Assembly: GCA_946480965.1 (NCBI GenBank)
Contig: CAMLMI010000068.1
Location: 1-16,893 of the forward strand
DNA length: 16,893 bases
Reading direction: 5' to 3'
Source: an uncultured Verrucomicrobiales bacterium
GTDB taxonomy: Bacteria; Verrucomicrobiota; Verrucomicrobiae; Limisphaerales; CANJSG01
Below are positions 15,733-16,893 of the stretch, one piece after another. Below the pieces are notes generated by a model, which did no database searches, was not told where the DNA came from, and saw nothing but the letters and a program-made list of their open reading frames with translations. Position 1 is the stretch's first letter. Each line of letters begins with the position of its first letter. The position numbers and the translations under genes were made by a program.

Positions 15733-15767
15733 AACGCCCGGCCGATCAGTCGGCCGGGCGTTTTGTT
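15733..15767 (+). terminator. Strong rho-independent terminator
   Basis: A perfect 13-bp stem (AACGCCCGGCCGA / TCGGCCGGGCGTT) with a TCAG loop is followed by a T-rich run (TTTTGTTTG, counted from the stem end). It lies 30 bases after the propeller/cytochrome stop codon and isolates that gene from the Sel1-repeat gene. Confidence 0.93.
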
Positions 15768-15872
15768 TGGGCTTCACCCGCACGGACGACGCTTGCCGCC
15801 CAAGTCGGCGATTGCCTATGGATGAACGCCGGGTATTTCTCGTGCGCCAACGAGTCCACGATCTTCCACTTC

Positions 15873-16442
15873 ATGAAAACGTCCCCCTTCCAGCTCCTGC
15901 CGATCCTTGCCTTGGCCCTGTCCGTGGCGACGTTCGACGCTGCGGTAGCCTCGGTGAACATCCCCGTGACCTATAGGGGCTATACTTCGCCCGATGGAAC
16001 CAACCAGCCGGCACCGGCCATCGACGCCCCGGTCAAGCCGAAGGATTCGGGGAATCATGCGACCCATTGGCGCAAAGATCCGGCGACCAACCGGTTGATC
16101 CCGGTGTTTCAGGTCGGAACCGGCGAAAACCTCCGGATGCTTTCCTTGGAAGAACTCAAGGCGGCGGCGGAGAACGGCGACACCGCCTGCCAGAAGGAGT
16201 TGTCCTACCTCTACGAAACCGGCGTGCAGGGCGTCGGCGTCGATTCGATCCAGGCCTATAAATGGGCGGCCTTGGCCGAGTCGGCAGACGCCGAGAAGGC
16301 CCAGCGGAATCTGCGTCGTCTGGAGCTCTTCATGAAGCCCTCCGAGATCGAACAGGCGAAGAAGGCGGTCGCGGATTTCCTGGCCGAAGCGGCCAGGAAG
16401 AAGGAAGCCGCCAAAGGCAAAGCGGAAGCGGCTTCCGAGTAG
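15873..16442 (+). CDS. Small secreted protein with one Sel1-like repeat
   Basis: This 189-residue protein has a Sec signal peptide (about 1-27, LLPILALALSVATFDAAVAS) and a short extended region. Residues 94-137 form a single Sel1-like (TPR-related) unit: ELKAAAENGDTACQKELSYL, then YETGVQGVGVDSIQAYKWAA. An amphipathic, Lys/Ala/Glu-rich tail follows (about 155-189). Sel1 units mediate protein-protein contacts; a single copy suggests an adaptor rather than an enzyme, but this is inference. The ATG at 15873 (MKTSPFQ) is preferred because it opens the signal peptide; an in-frame ATG 17 codons upstream would bury it. The gene is monocistronic between a strong terminator and a downstream hairpin, and it converges with the kinase gene. 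Confidence 0.78.
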   Translation: MKTSPFQLLPILALALSVATFDAAVASVNIPVTYRGYTSPDGTNQPAPAIDAPVKPKDSGNHATHWRKDPATNRLIPVFQVGTGENLRMLSLEELKAAAENGDTACQKELSYLYETGVQGVGVDSIQAYKWAALAESADAEKAQRNLRRLELFMKPSEIEQAKKAVADFLAEAARKKEAAKGKAEAASE

Positions 16443-16459
16443 AACGGGCATCCCCCAGC

Positions 16460-16487
16460 GGAGCGCGGACGTGACCGTCCGCGCTCC
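16460..16487 (+). terminator. Perfect 12-bp hairpin after the Sel1-repeat gene
   Basis: GGAGCGCGGACG and CGTCCGCGCTCC pair perfectly around a TGAC loop, 17 bases after the stop codon. Only CCTTC follows, so the U tract is poor. It could be a terminator or a copy of an interspersed palindrome; a period-7 repeat tract starts three bases later. Confidence 0.55.
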
Positions 16488-16490
16488 TTC

Positions 16491-16525
16491 AGCGTTCGGA
16501 GTTCGGCGTTGAGCGTTCGACGTTT
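16491..16525. repeat. Degenerate heptanucleotide tandem repeat (RGCGTTC type)
   Basis: Five consecutive 7-base units read AGCGTTC, GGAGTTC, GGCGTTG, AGCGTTC, GACGTTT. The tract lies in the gap between the convergent Sel1-repeat and kinase genes, directly after the perfect hairpin at 16460-16487. Confidence 0.65.
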
Positions 16526-16569
16526 CCGCTCACGGCATTCGTGGCGAACTCCCGTTCGTCGTCACGGGC

Positions 16570-16893
16570 TCACCGCACCACCCGCGCGCCGCCGCCCTTG
16601 ATCTGCTTCTCCACTTCGCCGCGCGTGGCCATGGAGGTGTCGCCGGGCGTGGTGCTGGCGAGGGCGCCGTGGGCCGCGCCGTAGTCCACCGCCTTCTGGG
16701 CGTCGTTGAACTCCAGGAAGCCGAACTGCAACCCGCTCGCGAAGCTGTCGCCGCCGCCGACGCGGTCGAGGATCTCCAGCTCGGCGTATTTGCGGCTCTC
16801 GTGGAACTTCCCGTCGTGCCAGAGGATGGCGCTCCAGTCGTTCTTCGTGGCCGTGATCACGCGGCGCAGGGTCGTCGCGGCGACCTTGAAGTT
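16570..16893 (-). CDS. kdgK: PfkB-family sugar kinase, probably 2-keto-3-deoxygluconate kinase (N-terminus beyond window)
   Basis: Only the C-terminal 107 residues are present; the frame is open to the right edge, so the GTG at 16860 is internal. The PfkB signature LDRVGGGDSFASGL contains the catalytic aspartate of GGGD and the anion-hole glycines. KVAATTLR, followed by NDWSAILWHDGK, resembles the strand preceding the active site in KDG kinases more than in fructokinases or ribokinases. The enzyme would phosphorylate 2-keto-3-deoxygluconate with ATP to give KDPG, the substrate of the aldolase encoded at 12200-12838 on the same strand. Family membership is secure. Substrate choice rests on these short motifs and on the aldolase neighbour. 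Confidence 0.82.
   Translation of the reverse strand, partial: NFKVAATTLRRVITATKNDWSAILWHDGKFHESRKYAELEILDRVGGGDSFASGLQFGFLEFNDAQKAVDYGAAHGALASTTPGDTSMATRGEVEKQIKGGGARVVR

Noticed and set aside
1..16893. CRISPR array, insertion sequence, tRNA, rRNA or defence cassette
   Set aside because: No spaced direct repeats of suitable length, transposase motifs, cloverleaf sequences or recognisable defence proteins were seen. The period-7 tracts are far too short for CRISPR.

Overview
The window looks like a chromosome segment of a GC-rich member of the PVC superphylum, most likely Verrucomicrobiota. Four things point there. The GreA-like factor carries an approximately 455-residue N-terminal extension, as in chlamydial and verrucomicrobial relatives. 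A secreted beta-propeller protein ends in a cytochrome c / heme-binding module of the Pirellula/Verrucomicrobium type. A secreted metzincin ends in the calcium-loop (TSP3-like) plus FFRLE-type tail common in verrucomicrobial exoproteins. Clear Shine-Dalgarno sequences are scarce. Assignment below phylum is not possible from this window alone.

Layout, left to right. 1-675 (+) is the 3' part of an ABC exporter ATPase. Converging on it are a small-type transaldolase (741-1466, -) and the long GreA-like factor (1579-3417, -), separated by a strong terminator at 1531-1557. The GreA-like gene is divergent from rsmB (3468-4775, +, TTG start) across 50 bp. rsmB converges on a minus-strand run: secreted metalloprotease (4800-6665), exported flavin amine oxidase (6751-8280), htpG (8509-10353), a membrane-anchored unknown protein of lower GC (10497-11117), a secreted endonuclease/exonuclease/phosphatase protein (11178-12095) and KDPG aldolase (12200-12838). 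A 324-bp divergent gap with an unusual inverted repeat precedes the + strand propeller/cytochrome gene (13163-15703). A strong terminator and a small secreted Sel1-repeat protein (15873-16442, +) follow. The window ends inside a PfkB-family kinase, probably 2-keto-3-deoxygluconate kinase (16570 to beyond 16893, -).

Functional links. The KDG kinase and KDPG aldolase would carry 2-keto-3-deoxygluconate to pyruvate and glyceraldehyde-3-phosphate, but two + strand genes lie between them. Transaldolase adds a pentose-phosphate or aldolase step in the same carbon metabolism. Most remaining genes encode exported or envelope proteins or housekeeping functions (rRNA methylation, transcript cleavage, Hsp90).

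I see no mobile element, CRISPR array, tRNA or rRNA, and no convincing new multi-gene system. The least explained material is non-coding: two period-7 degenerate repeat tracts (12168-12195 and 16491-16525), the purine/pyrimidine inverted repeat at 13018-13076, and an orphan coding-like 3' gene end at about 8367-8462.
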